Assembly (NCBI GenBank): GCA_049511715.1
Contig: JBEKXU010000015.1
Location: forward strand, 10,077 to 74,076
Direction of reading: 5' to 3'
Source of the DNA: JBEKHT01 sp049511715
GTDB lineage: Bacteria > Chloroflexota > Anaerolineae > Anaerolineales > RBG-16-64-43
DNA length: 64,000 nt
Shown here: piece by piece, positions 35,448 to 45,444 of the stretch
How positions within the stretch are numbered: the stretch's first letter is position 1
Layout of the letters: each line of letters opens with the position of its first letter
The notes under the pieces: model-generated
The model's input: only the letters and a program-made list of their open reading frames with translations
Told to the model about the DNA's origin: nothing
The model's database searches: none
Translations under genes and position numbers: made by a program

Positions 35448-35684
35448 TAGCGAATTCTGCCGCTTCGCCGATCCAGAGCCCGGGGCTGGCCCCGGGACGA
35501 GCGCTCGGCCGCCGCAGTCCCCTCCTGCGACCTGAGCCGTGGGCGAGCAGGGGACTGGCGAGGGCGGGATCCTTCTCTTGCGGCCAGAGGCAGAAGCTCC
35601 TGACCGGGCGGGTTATACTCATGAGCAAGGCTTCCCTTTCCGGAGCAGGACGCTGGTCGCAGGGAGCCTTCGCCCGGGGACGCC

Positions 35685-38252
35685 ATGCCCGACGACCTCT
35701 CACCGATTCGTCGCCAGTATCTGGATGTGAAGAAGCGCTATCCCGACGCGGTTGTGTTCTTTCGGCTCGGCGACTTCTATGAGACGTTCGACGCCGATGC
35801 CGAGATGGCCTCGCGGGAACTCGACATTGTGCTCACCTCGCGCAACGTGGCCAAGGGAGTCCGTGTGCCCATGGCCGGGATCCCCTTTCACGCCGCCGAA
35901 GGGTATGTCGCCAGGCTCCTCCAGCATGGCCACCATGTGGCCATCTGCGAGCAGGTCGGCGATTCGGTCAAGGGGCTGATGCCTCGCGAAGTTGTAAGGG
36001 TCATCACCCCGGGGACCATTGTGGAGCCCGGGATGCTCGCCCCGCGGTCCAACAACTACTTGGCGGCGGGTGTTGTGCAGGGGGAGCGGGTCGGGGTCGC
36101 ATATGCTGACATCACGACCGGAGAGTTCCGCGCGGCCCAGTTCGAGGCGCCCGACCCGCTCGAGGCCCTGCGGAATGAACTGGTCAGGGTCAACCCCTCC
36201 GAGACTCTCTTGGTGGAAGGGCTGGAGCTCGCTGAGGACACCGTGGGCCGGATTACGCGGTTGCCCGCTTGGCGTTTCGAACTGGGGCGGTGCGAGCAGA
36301 CTTTGTGCGACCACTTCGGGGCCGCGCGCCTGGAAGGATTGGGTTTGGGTCAGGAGAAATTGGCGGCGCGGGCCGCCGCCGGGATCCTGCAATATCTTCG
36401 TGAGACGCAAGCCCAATCCCTTCCTTTGCTTAGCGATCTGGCCGTGTACCAGCTTTCGGATTTCATGACCCTGGACGCAGCCACGCGTCGCGGCTTGGAG
36501 TTGGACCAGACCCTGCGCTCCGGCGAGGTCCAGGGTTCGCTTCTGGGCGTCCTGGACCACACGATTACCTCCATGGGTTCGCGGTTGCTGCGGCACTGGC
36601 TGCAACAACCACTGCTGGATCTTGCGGCCATCCACGGACGCCAGGAGTTGGTCGCGGCGTTCCTAGAGAATGGGCTCGCCCGGGCGGTTTTCCGCAAGGA
36701 ACTCGGCGGCCTGGCCGACCTGGAACGGCTGGCCAGCCGGGTCCTGTCAGGACATGCGACACCCCGGGATGTCGCTACCCTGCGCTCCTCCCTGCAGAAT
36801 CTCCCCGGTGCGTTGGAGGCGGCTGCCCGGGCCACGATCCATCCGGCCCCAAGCCTGCCGGAGATAGATTCCTGCGCGGACCTTCGCTCTCTCCTGGAGG
36901 GCGCTATCGCCGATGATCCTCCGGCCTTGCTCAGCCAGACCGGGGTGATCCGCCCGGGATTCTCCGCGGAGCTGGACGAGACGATTGACGGTGCCCGCGT
37001 GGCCCGGGAATGGATCGCGGATCTGGAAAAGACGGAAAGGGACCGAACGGGGATCCGTAGCCTGAAGGTCGGCTACAACAAGATCTTTGGCTACTATATC
37101 GAGGTGACTCGAACGCACGCGAACTTGGTTCCAGCAGAGTATATCCGCAAGCAAACCTTGGTCAATGCGGAGCGCTACATCACTCCGGAGATGAAGGATT
37201 ACGAGACGACGATTCTGAATGCGGAAGGCCAGATCCGTGAAATTGAATCCCGCCTCTTCCGGCAAGTCTGCGAGCAGATTGGCGCCCAGGCCCAGCGCCT
37301 CCTGGCTACCGCCCGTTCGCTGGCGGAGCTGGATGTCCTCTCGACGTTTGCGGAAAACGCCGCTCGTCTCGGCTATGTCCGTCCAGAAGTCGTGGCAGAG
37401 GAGGAGTTGGTCATCCGCGGGGGTCGTCACCCGGTCGTGGAGCAGTTCCTTTCCGCTGGTCAGTTTGTCCCCAACGACGCGGTCCTGGAGCCCGGCGAGC
37501 GCATCCGCGTGATCACTGGTCCGAACATGTCAGGGAAAAGCACGTACCTGCGCCAGGTGGCATTGATTTGCCTCATGGCACAAATGGGATCGTTTGTTCC
37601 GGCCGCCTCGGCCCGCATCAGCCTCGTGGACAGGATCTTCGCGCGCATTGGCGCTCAAGACGAGTTGCATGCCGGCCAGTCCACTTTCATGACCGAAATG
37701 GTCGAAACGGCTCATATCCTTCACCATGCCACCCGGGACAGCCTCCTCATTTTCGATGAGGTGGGTCGGGGGACCTCTACCTACGACGGGGTTTCCATCG
37801 CCTGGGCGGTGATCGAGTTCATCCACAACCATCCTCGCCTGCAGTGCCGCACGCTGTTCGCCACTCACTATCATGAGCTCATTCGCCTGGCCGACCTCCT
37901 CCCGATGGTGAGAAACTACAACGTTTCGGTCGTGGAGGAGGGGGGCAAAGTGGTCTTCCTGCACCGCATCGTTCCAGGGGGCTCGGATCGGTCATACGGC
38001 ATACATGTTGCCCAGCTGGCGGGCATGCCGCGACCGGTCATAGGGAGAGCGGAGGAAATTCTGCAGGACCTCGAGTCGAATTCCGGCGCCGGGAAGAGGG
38101 GGCCCGAGGAATTGCTCCAGCTTCCCCTCCTGCCTGATAGCGATCCCCTCCTTCAGGAACTGCGCAGCCTGGATATCAGCGCGATGACGCCCCTGGACGC
38201 CCTGACGAAACTGTTTGAGTGGCAAGAACGGTTTGCCGCGCACCAATCCTAG
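35685..38252 (+). CDS. mutS: DNA mismatch repair protein MutS
   Basis: An 855-residue MutS that binds mispaired bases and starts methyl-directed or nick-directed repair. The mismatch-reading Phe-X-Glu is present in GDFYETF near 27. The connector and lever domains follow, and the ATPase has Walker A TGPNMSGKSTYLRQ near 608, the FDEVGRGTSTYDG Walker B/signature near 686, and FATHYHEL near 725. The final 60 residues form the dimerisation tail. The gene is divergent from argF across 288 bases. No mutL follows in the window. Sequence is intact and of standard length. Confidence 0.96.
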   Translation: MPDDLSPIRRQYLDVKKRYPDAVVFFRLGDFYETFDADAEMASRELDIVLTSRNVAKGVRVPMAGIPFHAAEGYVARLLQHGHHVAICEQVGDSVKGLMPREVVRVITPGTIVEPGMLAPRSNNYLAAGVVQGERVGVAYADITTGEFRAAQFEAPDPLEALRNELVRVNPSETLLVEGLELAEDTVGRITRLPAWRFELGRCEQTLCDHFGAARLEGLGLGQEKLAARAAAGILQYLRETQAQSLPLLSDLAVYQLSDFMTLDAATRRGLELDQTLRSGEVQGSLLGVLDHTITSMGSRLLRHWLQQPLLDLAAIHGRQELVAAFLENGLARAVFRKELGGLADLERLASRVLSGHATPRDVATLRSSLQNLPGALEAAARATIHPAPSLPEIDSCADLRSLLEGAIADDPPALLSQTGVIRPGFSAELDETIDGARVAREWIADLEKTERDRTGIRSLKVGYNKIFGYYIEVTRTHANLVPAEYIRKQTLVNAERYITPEMKDYETTILNAEGQIREIESRLFRQVCEQIGAQAQRLLATARSLAELDVLSTFAENAARLGYVRPEVVAEEELVIRGGRHPVVEQFLSAGQFVPNDAVLEPGERIRVITGPNMSGKSTYLRQVALICLMAQMGSFVPAASARISLVDRIFARIGAQDELHAGQSTFMTEMVETAHILHHATRDSLLIFDEVGRGTSTYDGVSIAWAVIEFIHNHPRLQCRTLFATHYHELIRLADLLPMVRNYNVSVVEEGGKVVFLHRIVPGGSDRSYGIHVAQLAGMPRPVIGRAEEILQDLESNSGAGKRGPEELLQLPLLPDSDPLLQELRSLDISAMTPLDALTKLFEWQERFAAHQS

Positions 38253-39454
38253 CCCCCTGGAAGAGCAATTCGCCCAGCAGGACCCGGCACCTCGATGGCA
38301 CTGGAAGGCGGCTCTGTCACGGGCACTGAGAAAGGCCTTGCCCCGGGTCCACCTGGGGCTACCTCGTCACCCAAAGGTCCCATTGGGCGGCCTCAGGAAG
38401 GGCGAGGCGTTGGGAATTCGGCCGTCGTTCCCATGCGGAACCTCGGCGGCGCACCCTCTCACCCCATTGGGCTCGGCGAGAATAGGCTTCCCGCCTCCCT
38501 CCAACGCCATCGAGGAGATTGGCCGCGGGCCGCGCGCAGAGACTCGGGTCGCCGACGCCCCAGAAGTGCTTTGCCAGTGATGCGGCGCCTGCCAAGGCTG
38601 ATCGTGGTCCACTTGCCTGACCGTGGCGCCGCCAGGCCTCGAACGGGGGCCGTGAGATCATGGAGGGGCAAGATCTTGGCGGCCAGCCATTTTCCTCGAA
38701 TCGGGGTACCAATGGAAATTGATTGGAAATGATATTCGGCAATTCTCCGGTCGATTCCCTCGTCGGTAAGGTTGACCGTCGGAAGCTAAGTACAAGGTGA
38801 TCGGGTCAGCAGGTTGGTCCTCTTCTTGGGTCGCTCCCCTCAACTGGTCGCGTGCAGACCGGGTGAGTCCAGACCGCCGCTGTCGGCAGGAGGGTGATCT
38901 TACTCCCGACTGACCGCCTCTGGATTTGTTTTATCGCAATTGGTCAATTTATTTTTCTTCGATGGATCACGCAGTTTCTGGCTGTGGTGGGATGTCCCGG
39001 GGGAACATTCCGTGACGCCGATGGTCATCTGATCCGATGACGAATATCGATCCAAGGCGTGAATAGTGCCACTCTGTTCCTGGGCTTGAGCCAGGTATCG
39101 TAAAACTGGGATTATTAGGAGGGAACAAGTCAACGTGGTCGACCGAGAGCCGAGCTTCCACCGGATGGGTGGGCATCGACGTCGCGCGTTGGACCCCCAT
39201 CCCTTCGGTCGCTGGGTCCCGGGCTTCCCAACAGTGGCGAACCGGCCGGAGGTGCGCGGGCGACCCACTGAAGGGTTGACCTCTTCATACTCCCGGTGCG
39301 GAAGCCGTGGTCGATCCGGACCGTGACTCGGAGCGGGGTAGGGTGATGAAACGATCCGCGAGGAGGGACCGGGAACGGCTCCGGACCAGAAGCATGCTCT
39401 GGCAAAGCAGCGGTGGTTTTTTCCGCGCTTCTCAAGATGTGTCCGAGGTGCAGC
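38253..39454 (+). other. 1.2-kb region upstream of the Hdr island
   Basis: A long stretch without a supported gene. From about 38700 to 39120 it is richer in A and T than its surroundings, including TTTATCGCAATTGGTCAATT near 38931 and a small palindrome GTCATC-TGATCC-GATGAC near 39023-39040. These are the marks of a regulatory or leader region for the redox island downstream, but no complete consensus promoter is visible. A B12-box-like string near 38866 was considered and rejected. Confidence 0.45.
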
Positions 39455-39979
39455 GTGGACTTTGCGTTCCGGGATGAAATTCAGAAATTATCGGGGCAAG
39501 ATCTTGGGGCTTGCTATCACTGCCACAAGTGCACCGCAGGGTGCCCCATGGCGGCGTCGATGCAATACGGCCCCGCATGGATTATCCGCCAGGTTGCGCT
39601 GGGAGAAGCCTCCGAAGCTCTGGCGAACAAGGATATCTGGCTCTGCTCAGGGTGCTACACCTGCGCGACGCGTTGCCCCAATGACATCGACGCGTCCGCC
39701 GTGATGGACGCGCTGCGACAGACCGCTCTCCAGCGGGGGATACCCTCGATGGAGAGGGATGCTCTTCTCTTCAACCGCCTCTTTCTGGGCGTGGTCGAAA
39801 GACTGGGAAAGTCCCACGAGGCGCTGACGCTCGGCCTCTTTAAGGTCCTTTCTCACACGCCCCTCTATCAGGACATGGGAGCGGGGGCCGGGTTGTTCCT
39901 GCGAGGCAAAGTTCCTTTGCTCCCGGAGCGACCCGAGGGAGTTTCAGAAATCAAGCAGATCTTTCGAGGGAGTCTCTAG
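39455..39979 (+). CDS. hdrC: HdrC-like iron-sulfur protein
   Basis: A 174-residue heterodisulfide-reductase subunit C homologue with two cubane motifs, CYHCHKCTAGCP near 20 and CSGCYTCATRCP near 64; the remainder is helical. HdrC passes electrons from the flavin of HdrA to HdrB. I choose the GTG that has CGAGG five to six bases upstream, giving the start MDFAFRDEIQKLSG, which matches typical HdrC beginnings. The frame is open further up (GTG at 39413, ATG at 39437), but those starts lack a ribosome site. The stop abuts the hdrB start directly. It is the first gene of the forward redox island. Confidence 0.85.
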   Translation: MDFAFRDEIQKLSGQDLGACYHCHKCTAGCPMAASMQYGPAWIIRQVALGEASEALANKDIWLCSGCYTCATRCPNDIDASAVMDALRQTALQRGIPSMERDALLFNRLFLGVVERLGKSHEALTLGLFKVLSHTPLYQDMGAGAGLFLRGKVPLLPERPEGVSEIKQIFRGSL

Positions 39980-40831
39980 GTGAGTTATTCTTTCTATCCC
40001 GGATGCAGCCTCCACTCGACGGGCATCGAGTATCGGGATTCCACGACCGCAAGTTTCGCCCGCCTCGGGCTGGAGCTCGAGGAGCTGCCCGAATGGAACT
40101 GCTGCGGAGCTTCTTCTGCTCACTTCTTCAGCCACACCTTGGCGATAACTCTACCGGCCCGCAACCTGCGGATTGCCCAGAAGGCGGGCAAGGACCTGGC
40201 GGTTGCCTGTGCGGCCTGCTACAACCGGTTGCGGGCAGCCGACCGGGCCATGCGCCTGGACCCGCAGATGCGCGCGAAGGTCGAGAACGTGGTCGGCTTC
40301 ACCTACGATCACCCGGTGCGAATCCGCCCTACCTTGGCCGTCCTGGCCGAAGATCTGGGTTGGGAGAAGGTCAGCGCCCAGATCAAGCAACCGCTCCGCG
40401 GGCTGAAGGTGGTTTCCTACTACGGCTGCCTGCTGGTGCGTCCCCCGGATATCTCGGGGTTTGACGACCCCGACAATCCTCAAGTGATGCCGGGCCTGTT
40501 GGGGGCCCTGGGGGCCGAGGTGATGCCCTGGTCGAACGCGACGGACTGCTGCGGAGCGGGACTGTCGCTGAGCCGGTCTGACGTGGTGCGTGGGCTGGTG
40601 GGCCGCTTGGCGGACCGTTGCCTGGAGGCGGGGGCCCAGGCCTTTGTCACGGCCTGCCCCTTGTGCCAGGTCAACCTGGAAATGCGGCAGCCGCAGGCCG
40701 AGAAGGTTCCCAGCTTCTATTTCACAGAGCTTCTCGGGCTGGCCTTGGGCCTCCCCGAGGCGCAGGGCTGGTGGGGGAAGCACCTCATTGACCCTCGACC
40801 GTTACTGCGGTCGCTCTCGCTTGCCCAATAG
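39980..40831 (+). CDS. hdrB: HdrB-like CCG-domain protein
   Basis: A 283-residue subunit with two cysteine-rich CCG domains that in methanogens hold two non-cubane [4Fe-4S] clusters and reduce a disulfide. Domain 1 comprises YPGCSLHSTG, EWNCCGASSAH and ACAACYNRL; domain 2 comprises YYGCLLVRP, ATDCCGAGLSL and TACPLCQVNLE. All ten cysteines expected of a complete HdrB are visible. In bacteria the true substrate is usually unknown. The GTG start follows the hdrC stop without a gap, and the giant HdrA gene begins 11 bases after the stop, so the three form a unit. Confidence 0.9.
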   Translation: MSYSFYPGCSLHSTGIEYRDSTTASFARLGLELEELPEWNCCGASSAHFFSHTLAITLPARNLRIAQKAGKDLAVACAACYNRLRAADRAMRLDPQMRAKVENVVGFTYDHPVRIRPTLAVLAEDLGWEKVSAQIKQPLRGLKVVSYYGCLLVRPPDISGFDDPDNPQVMPGLLGALGAEVMPWSNATDCCGAGLSLSRSDVVRGLVGRLADRCLEAGAQAFVTACPLCQVNLEMRQPQAEKVPSFYFTELLGLALGLPEAQGWWGKHLIDPRPLLRSLSLAQ

Positions 40832-40842
40832 GTAAAGGGGAT

Positions 40843-43800
40843 ATGCCTACTGAACCCTCAAGTCCCTCAAACGGCAAGAACGTGGTCGGCTCTGCGCTGG
40901 TGGTAGGGGCCGGAATCGCCGGGATGCAGGCCTCGCTCGATCTGGCGGAGGCGGGGATCAAGGTCTACCTGCTGGACCGCTCCCCGGCGGTCGGCGGGAC
41001 CATGGCGCAGCTCGACAAGACTTTCCCCACAAACGATTGTGCGATGTGTATCATGTCCCCCAAGCTGGTGGAGGTCGGCCGGCATCTCAATATTGAGCTG
41101 CGGATGGGGTCCGAGGTCCAGGGGATCGAGGGGGAACCGGGGGACCTGAGGGTCACCATCAAGCAGCATCCCCGCTATGTGGATCTGCAGAAATGCACCG
41201 GCTGCGGCGATTGCGCCAATGCCTGCCCGATCAGCCTGGCGGATGAGTTCAACGGCGGCCTGTCCGTGCGCAAGGCGATCTACAAGCCCTATCCGCAGGC
41301 GATCCCCAATGCGTTTGCGATTGAGAAGAGGGGGACCGCACCCTGTCGGGATGCCTGCCCCATTCATCAGCGCGCCCAAGGCTACATTGCGCTGGTGGCG
41401 GAGGGGCGCTTCGCCGATGCCTATCGGACCGTGGCCGAGGACAATCCATTCCCTTCCATCTGCGGTCGGGTCTGCAACCACCGCTGTGAGGAGGCATGCA
41501 ACCGAGGCCTGGTCGACGATCCCGTCAATGTAATGGCCCTCAAGCGATTTGTCGCCGACTGGGCCCAGGAACATCCCGAGGAGATCCGCGAGGCGCTCTC
41601 CCGTGGGGTCGCCGAGGGGGCGAAAGGGGAGGTTGGGGGGCCGCTGGCGGGGAAGCGGGTGGCCATCGTGGGATCGGGCCCTGCCGGGCTGACCTGCGCG
41701 GACGATCTCTCCCGGCAAGGATGCGAGGTCACCGTCTACGAGGCCCTGTCGGTTCCTGGAGGGATGATGCGGGTGGGCATCCCTTCCTACCGGCTTCCCG
41801 CTGAGGTCATCCAGGAGGAAATTGAGCGCGTCCTTTCGCGGGGGGTGCGCCTGGAGTTGAACCATCGCGTCGAGGACGCTGCCTCCCTCCTGAGGGATCA
41901 TGACGCAGTGTTCATCGCCATCGGGGCCCACCGCGGGGTGAAGCTGCCGATCCCCGGAAATGACTTGCCCCAGGTGCATTTGGCTACCGAGTTCTTGAGA
42001 GAGGTGCGCCTGGAGGAACCCGCGGCTCAGGCCGCCCAAGCCGTGCGGGGCCGGAGGGTGCTGGTCCTGGGGGGCGGAAACGTGGCCATCGACACGGCCA
42101 TGACCGCCGTCCGGCTGGGAGCCTCCTGGGTCGGAATGACCTGCCTGGAGAGCCGCGAAAAGATGCCCGCCCATGATTGGGAGGTGCGCGACGCCCAGGA
42201 TGAGGGAATTGAGGTCTTCCCCTCCCGCACGTTCCTGGAAGTCACGAACGAGCAGGGAAACGTCAGCGGGGTGCGGACCCGGCAGGTCTTGTTCCGCGGG
42301 TTTGTCGACGGGCGGCCGGACTTCGACGAAATCCCCGATAGCGAGGAGATCCTGTCCGCGGATGTGGTCATCTTCGCCATTGGCCAACGCCCGGCGGAAG
42401 AGGGCGTTCAGGCGGTCAACCGGCAGCGGAATGGGCGCGTGGTGGCGGATGCCGCGACGCTCCAGACCAGCCTGCCCGGCGTATTCGCTGGCGGGGACGC
42501 GGTTACGGGCACCACGTTCATTGTCGATGCGATTGCTGCGGGCCACCAGGCGGCGCGATCCATGGCGGCGTATCTGCGGGGCGAGGAGTTGCGATCCGAC
42601 CGGAAGGAAGCCCCGGTGGCCAAACTCGAACCGCAGGCGGCGCAGGAGCGGCTGCAGGCGGTCGCCGCCTCGAATCGGCCGCGACATGAGTCGCGCAAGA
42701 GGGAGGCCGCCGAAAGGCGCCTGGATTTCGTTGAGGTTTCACGGGGATTCAGTGAAGCGGAAGCGCGCGCGGAAGCGATGCGATGCCTGCGCTGCGGAGT
42801 CTGCTCCGAATGCAACCAGTGCGTGTTTGTCTGCCGGGCGGGCGCCATTTTCCATGGGGACACGGAGAAGACCGAAATCCTGAACGTAGGCGCGGTCTTG
42901 CTCGCGCCGGGACTGGAGCCGATGCCCGGAGAAATCCGGCCGGAATACGGCTACGGCCGCTACCCCAACGTGGTCACCAGTCTGCAATTCGAGCGGATGC
43001 TCTCCGCTTCCGGCCCCTTCCTGGGTGAGGTTCGCCGGCCCTCGGATGGCAAGCATCCTCGGCGCGTGGCCTGGATCCAGTGCGTGGGCTCGCGGGACTG
43101 CGGCGGGGAAGGGCGCTCGGGGGGGCCGGCCTCGTACTGCTCTTCGGTCTGCTGCATGTACGCGACCAAAGAGGCCGTGATCGCCCGCGAACATGACAAG
43201 AACATTGAGCCGACGATTTTCTATATCGACATCCGCTCCTTCGGCAAGGGCTTCGAACCGTACATCGACCGGGCGAAGAACGAGCAGGGAGTCCGCTATG
43301 TGCGCTGCATGGTCTCCGCGGTTCAAGAAGTCCCCGGCAGCCACAACCTGCGGCTCACCTTTGTCAGCTACGAGGGGGACACGGCCCGGCGGCCGGTCCC
43401 GCACGAGGAAGAGTTCGACCTCGTTGTGCTCTCGGTGGGGTTGAGGCCCTCTCAGGCGACCCTGGACTTGTCGCGCCGCTTGAACCTGGAAATGGAGCCG
43501 ACGGGATTTGCGAAGGTGGGGCGCTATCATCCCGCGCAGACCTCCCGGCCCGGCGTGTTTGTGGCCGGATCGTTTTCGGAACCCAAGGACATTCCGGAGT
43601 CGGTGATTGAAGCCTCCTGCGCGGCTGCGCAGATTTCGGGGCTGCTCGCGCCCGCTCGAGGGACGCAGACCCGGGTCCCGGACTACCCTCCCGAACGAGA
43701 CGTGGCCGACGAACCGGAGCGGGTGGGAGTCTTTATTTGCCACTGCGGAATCAACATCGGTTCCGTGGTCAACGTGCCAGAAGTAGTCCAGTACGCGCAG

Positions 43801-45444
43801 CATCTTCCCGGCGTGGTCTACGCGGAACGAAACCTGTATACCTGCTCCCAGGACACCCAGGAGCGCATCAGTCAACGGATCCGGGAAAACCACCTCAACC
43901 GCGTCGTGGTCGCGTCCTGCACTCCGCGGACCCATGAGCCGCTCTTTCAGGATACCCTGCGCCGGGCTGAGCTCAATCCCCATCTGTTCGAGATGGCCAA
44001 CATCCGCGAGCAGGATTCCTGGGTTCATCGCTCGAATCCCGTGGCGGCGACCGAGAAAGCGAAGCAGCTGGTAACCATGGCGGTGGCCAAGGCGAAGCGG
44101 CTGCGGTCCATCAGCCAGGAGAGTTTTGAGGTGACCCGTGGGGCGCTGGTGATCGGGGGCGGCCTGGCGGGCATGACCGCGGCGCTTTCTATCGCCCGCC
44201 AAGGGTACGAGGTCGCCCTCGTGGAGCGGGAGCGAATCCTGGGCGGGAATCTGCGGCACATCCTCACCGCGCTTCCCGGAAATGAGAACCCTCAGGCGCT
44301 CTTGGAGCGCGAGCTGGCCGACGTTGCCGCCGAGCCGAGGATCACGGTCATGACCGGCAGCGAGGTCACCGCGGTGTCGGGCTATCGCGGTCATTTCCTC
44401 AGCGAGATTCGTGACTCCTCGGGCGCCCGGCGGGAGATCCATCACGGGGCAATTGTCGTCGCCACGGGGGCCCGCGAAATCCGTCCGACGGAATACTTGT
44501 ATGGCGAGGACCCGCGAGTCCTCACTCAACGGGACCTGGAGCAACGGCTCGCAGACCCGGCGTCTTTCCGCGACATCGAGGGCAAGACGATCACGATGAT
44601 CCAGTGCGTCGGTTCCCGCGAGGAGGCCCATCCCTACTGTTCCCGGATCTGCTGCACCCAGGCTTTGAAGAATGCTCTGGCCCTCAAGCAGGCCGCACCG
44701 GGCTGCCAGGTCATCGTGCTCTACCGGGATTTGCGCAGCTATGGCTTTCGGGAAGAGCACTACCGAGCTGCTCGGCGCGCCGGTGTCATCTTCCTGGAAT
44801 ACAGTGAGCTGGAAAAGCCCGTGGTCTCGCGCGATGCCCAGGGAAAGCTTTCCCTCCGGGTGAGAATCCAACCGGAAGGCCGTGAAGTCGATCTGGATCC
44901 CGATTGGCTCGTCTTGAGCGCGGGGATTGAACCCGACCCCTCCAATACGGATCTCGCCCGGCTGCTGAAGGTTTCCCGCAATGAGGTCGGATTCTTTCTG
45001 GAGGCCCACGTCAAGCTGCGGCCAGTCGATTTTGCGGCCGAGGGTATTTTCCTGGCCGGGCTGGCACATTCCCCCCGGGATGTCGGCGAAACGATCGCCC
45101 AGGGGCAGGCGGCGGCGGTTCGGACGGTGGCGCTGCTTTCCAAGGACCGTCTCGAGGCCACCCCCATCGTCGCCAGCGTCAACCCCAGGCTCTGCTCGGC
45201 CTGCGGAATCTGCGTGGAGGTCTGCCCCTACGGAGCCCGGGTGCTGGAGCCGGGAAGCCCCTACGCGGAGGTCATTTCAGTGCTTTGCCAGGGATGCGGC
45301 GCCTGCGTCGCCGCGTGCCCGAACAAAGCCAGCCAGCAAAAAGGGTTCGAATTCGGAGAGGTCTTTGGAATGCTGGAGGCGGCCCTGGGGGAGCCGATGG
45401 CGGCTCCCGAGCCCGCTTTGAAGGCAGGTGAAGATGAGCGCTAG
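40843..45444 (+). CDS. Giant HdrA-type flavoprotein with inserted GltD-like module and second HdrA module
   Basis: A 1533-residue protein with three redox modules. Module 1 (about 15-160 and 645-940) is an HdrA FAD domain: GAGIAGMQASLDLAEAG, the conserved DKTFPTNDCAMCIMSPKL, and CTGCGDCANACP near 118. Inserted at the second cluster of its ferredoxin domain is a GltD-like NAD(P)H:FAD module (about 165-600) with CRDACPIHQ, CGRVCNHRCEEAC, VAIVGSGPAGLTCADDL near 270 and VLGGGNVAIDTAM near 406. Module 1 resumes with CLRCGVCSECNQC near 648. Module 2 (about 960-1533) is another HdrA with GVFICHCGINIG, a second FAD motif GGGLAGMTAALSIA near 1105, and two C-terminal clusters CSACGICVEVCP and CQGCGACVAACP. 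It probably links NAD(P)H, ferredoxin and HdrBC. Confidence 0.88.
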   Translation: MPTEPSSPSNGKNVVGSALVVGAGIAGMQASLDLAEAGIKVYLLDRSPAVGGTMAQLDKTFPTNDCAMCIMSPKLVEVGRHLNIELRMGSEVQGIEGEPGDLRVTIKQHPRYVDLQKCTGCGDCANACPISLADEFNGGLSVRKAIYKPYPQAIPNAFAIEKRGTAPCRDACPIHQRAQGYIALVAEGRFADAYRTVAEDNPFPSICGRVCNHRCEEACNRGLVDDPVNVMALKRFVADWAQEHPEEIREALSRGVAEGAKGEVGGPLAGKRVAIVGSGPAGLTCADDLSRQGCEVTVYEALSVPGGMMRVGIPSYRLPAEVIQEEIERVLSRGVRLELNHRVEDAASLLRDHDAVFIAIGAHRGVKLPIPGNDLPQVHLATEFLREVRLEEPAAQAAQAVRGRRVLVLGGGNVAIDTAMTAVRLGASWVGMTCLESREKMPAHDWEVRDAQDEGIEVFPSRTFLEVTNEQGNVSGVRTRQVLFRGFVDGRPDFDEIPDSEEILSADVVIFAIGQRPAEEGVQAVNRQRNGRVVADAATLQTSLPGVFAGGDAVTGTTFIVDAIAAGHQAARSMAAYLRGEELRSDRKEAPVAKLEPQAAQERLQAVAASNRPRHESRKREAAERRLDFVEVSRGFSEAEARAEAMRCLRCGVCSECNQCVFVCRAGAIFHGDTEKTEILNVGAVLLAPGLEPMPGEIRPEYGYGRYPNVVTSLQFERMLSASGPFLGEVRRPSDGKHPRRVAWIQCVGSRDCGGEGRSGGPASYCSSVCCMYATKEAVIAREHDKNIEPTIFYIDIRSFGKGFEPYIDRAKNEQGVRYVRCMVSAVQEVPGSHNLRLTFVSYEGDTARRPVPHEEEFDLVVLSVGLRPSQATLDLSRRLNLEMEPTGFAKVGRYHPAQTSRPGVFVAGSFSEPKDIPESVIEASCAAAQISGLLAPARGTQTRVPDYPPERDVADEPERVGVFICHCGINIGSVVNVPEVVQYAQHLPGVVYAERNLYTCSQDTQERISQRIRENHLNRVVVASCTPRTHEPLFQDTLRRAELNPHLFEMANIREQDSWVHRSNPVAATEKAKQLVTMAVAKAKRLRSISQESFEVTRGALVIGGGLAGMTAALSIARQGYEVALVERERILGGNLRHILTALPGNENPQALLERELADVAAEPRITVMTGSEVTAVSGYRGHFLSEIRDSSGARREIHHGAIVVATGAREIRPTEYLYGEDPRVLTQRDLEQRLADPASFRDIEGKTITMIQCVGSREEAHPYCSRICCTQALKNALALKQAAPGCQVIVLYRDLRSYGFREEHYRAARRAGVIFLEYSELEKPVVSRDAQGKLSLRVRIQPEGREVDLDPDWLVLSAGIEPDPSNTDLARLLKVSRNEVGFFLEAHVKLRPVDFAAEGIFLAGLAHSPRDVGETIAQGQAAAVRTVALLSKDRLEATPIVASVNPRLCSACGICVEVCPYGARVLEPGSPYAEVISVLCQGCGACVAACPNKASQQKGFEFGEVFGMLEAALGEPMAAPEPALKAGEDER

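Noticed and set aside
35600..35619. Possible mutS promoter with TATACT and CTGACC
   Set aside because: The two boxes are only eight bases apart, so they cannot form a sigma-70 promoter together.
38835..38880. Cobalamin-riboswitch-like string (CCCCTCAACTGG followed by GAGTCCAGACCGCC)
   Set aside because: Only fragments of the CCCGCAACTG and B12-box consensus are present. The spacing is too short and the other conserved segments are missing. A covariance search for the cobalamin family would decide.
39135..39326. 63-codon frame starting GTG after an AGGAGGG site upstream of hdrC
   Set aside because: The translation is Arg/Gly/Pro-rich with no domain, and the ribosome-site spacing is too long. 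It is probably chance.
40867..45069. Long antisense open frames (606 and 776 codons) opposite the giant HdrA gene
   Set aside because: They mirror the codon pattern of a GC-rich gene on the other strand, have no recognisable domains, and the sense frame has strong family motifs throughout. The same holds for long frames opposite korA, mvhA and hdrA.
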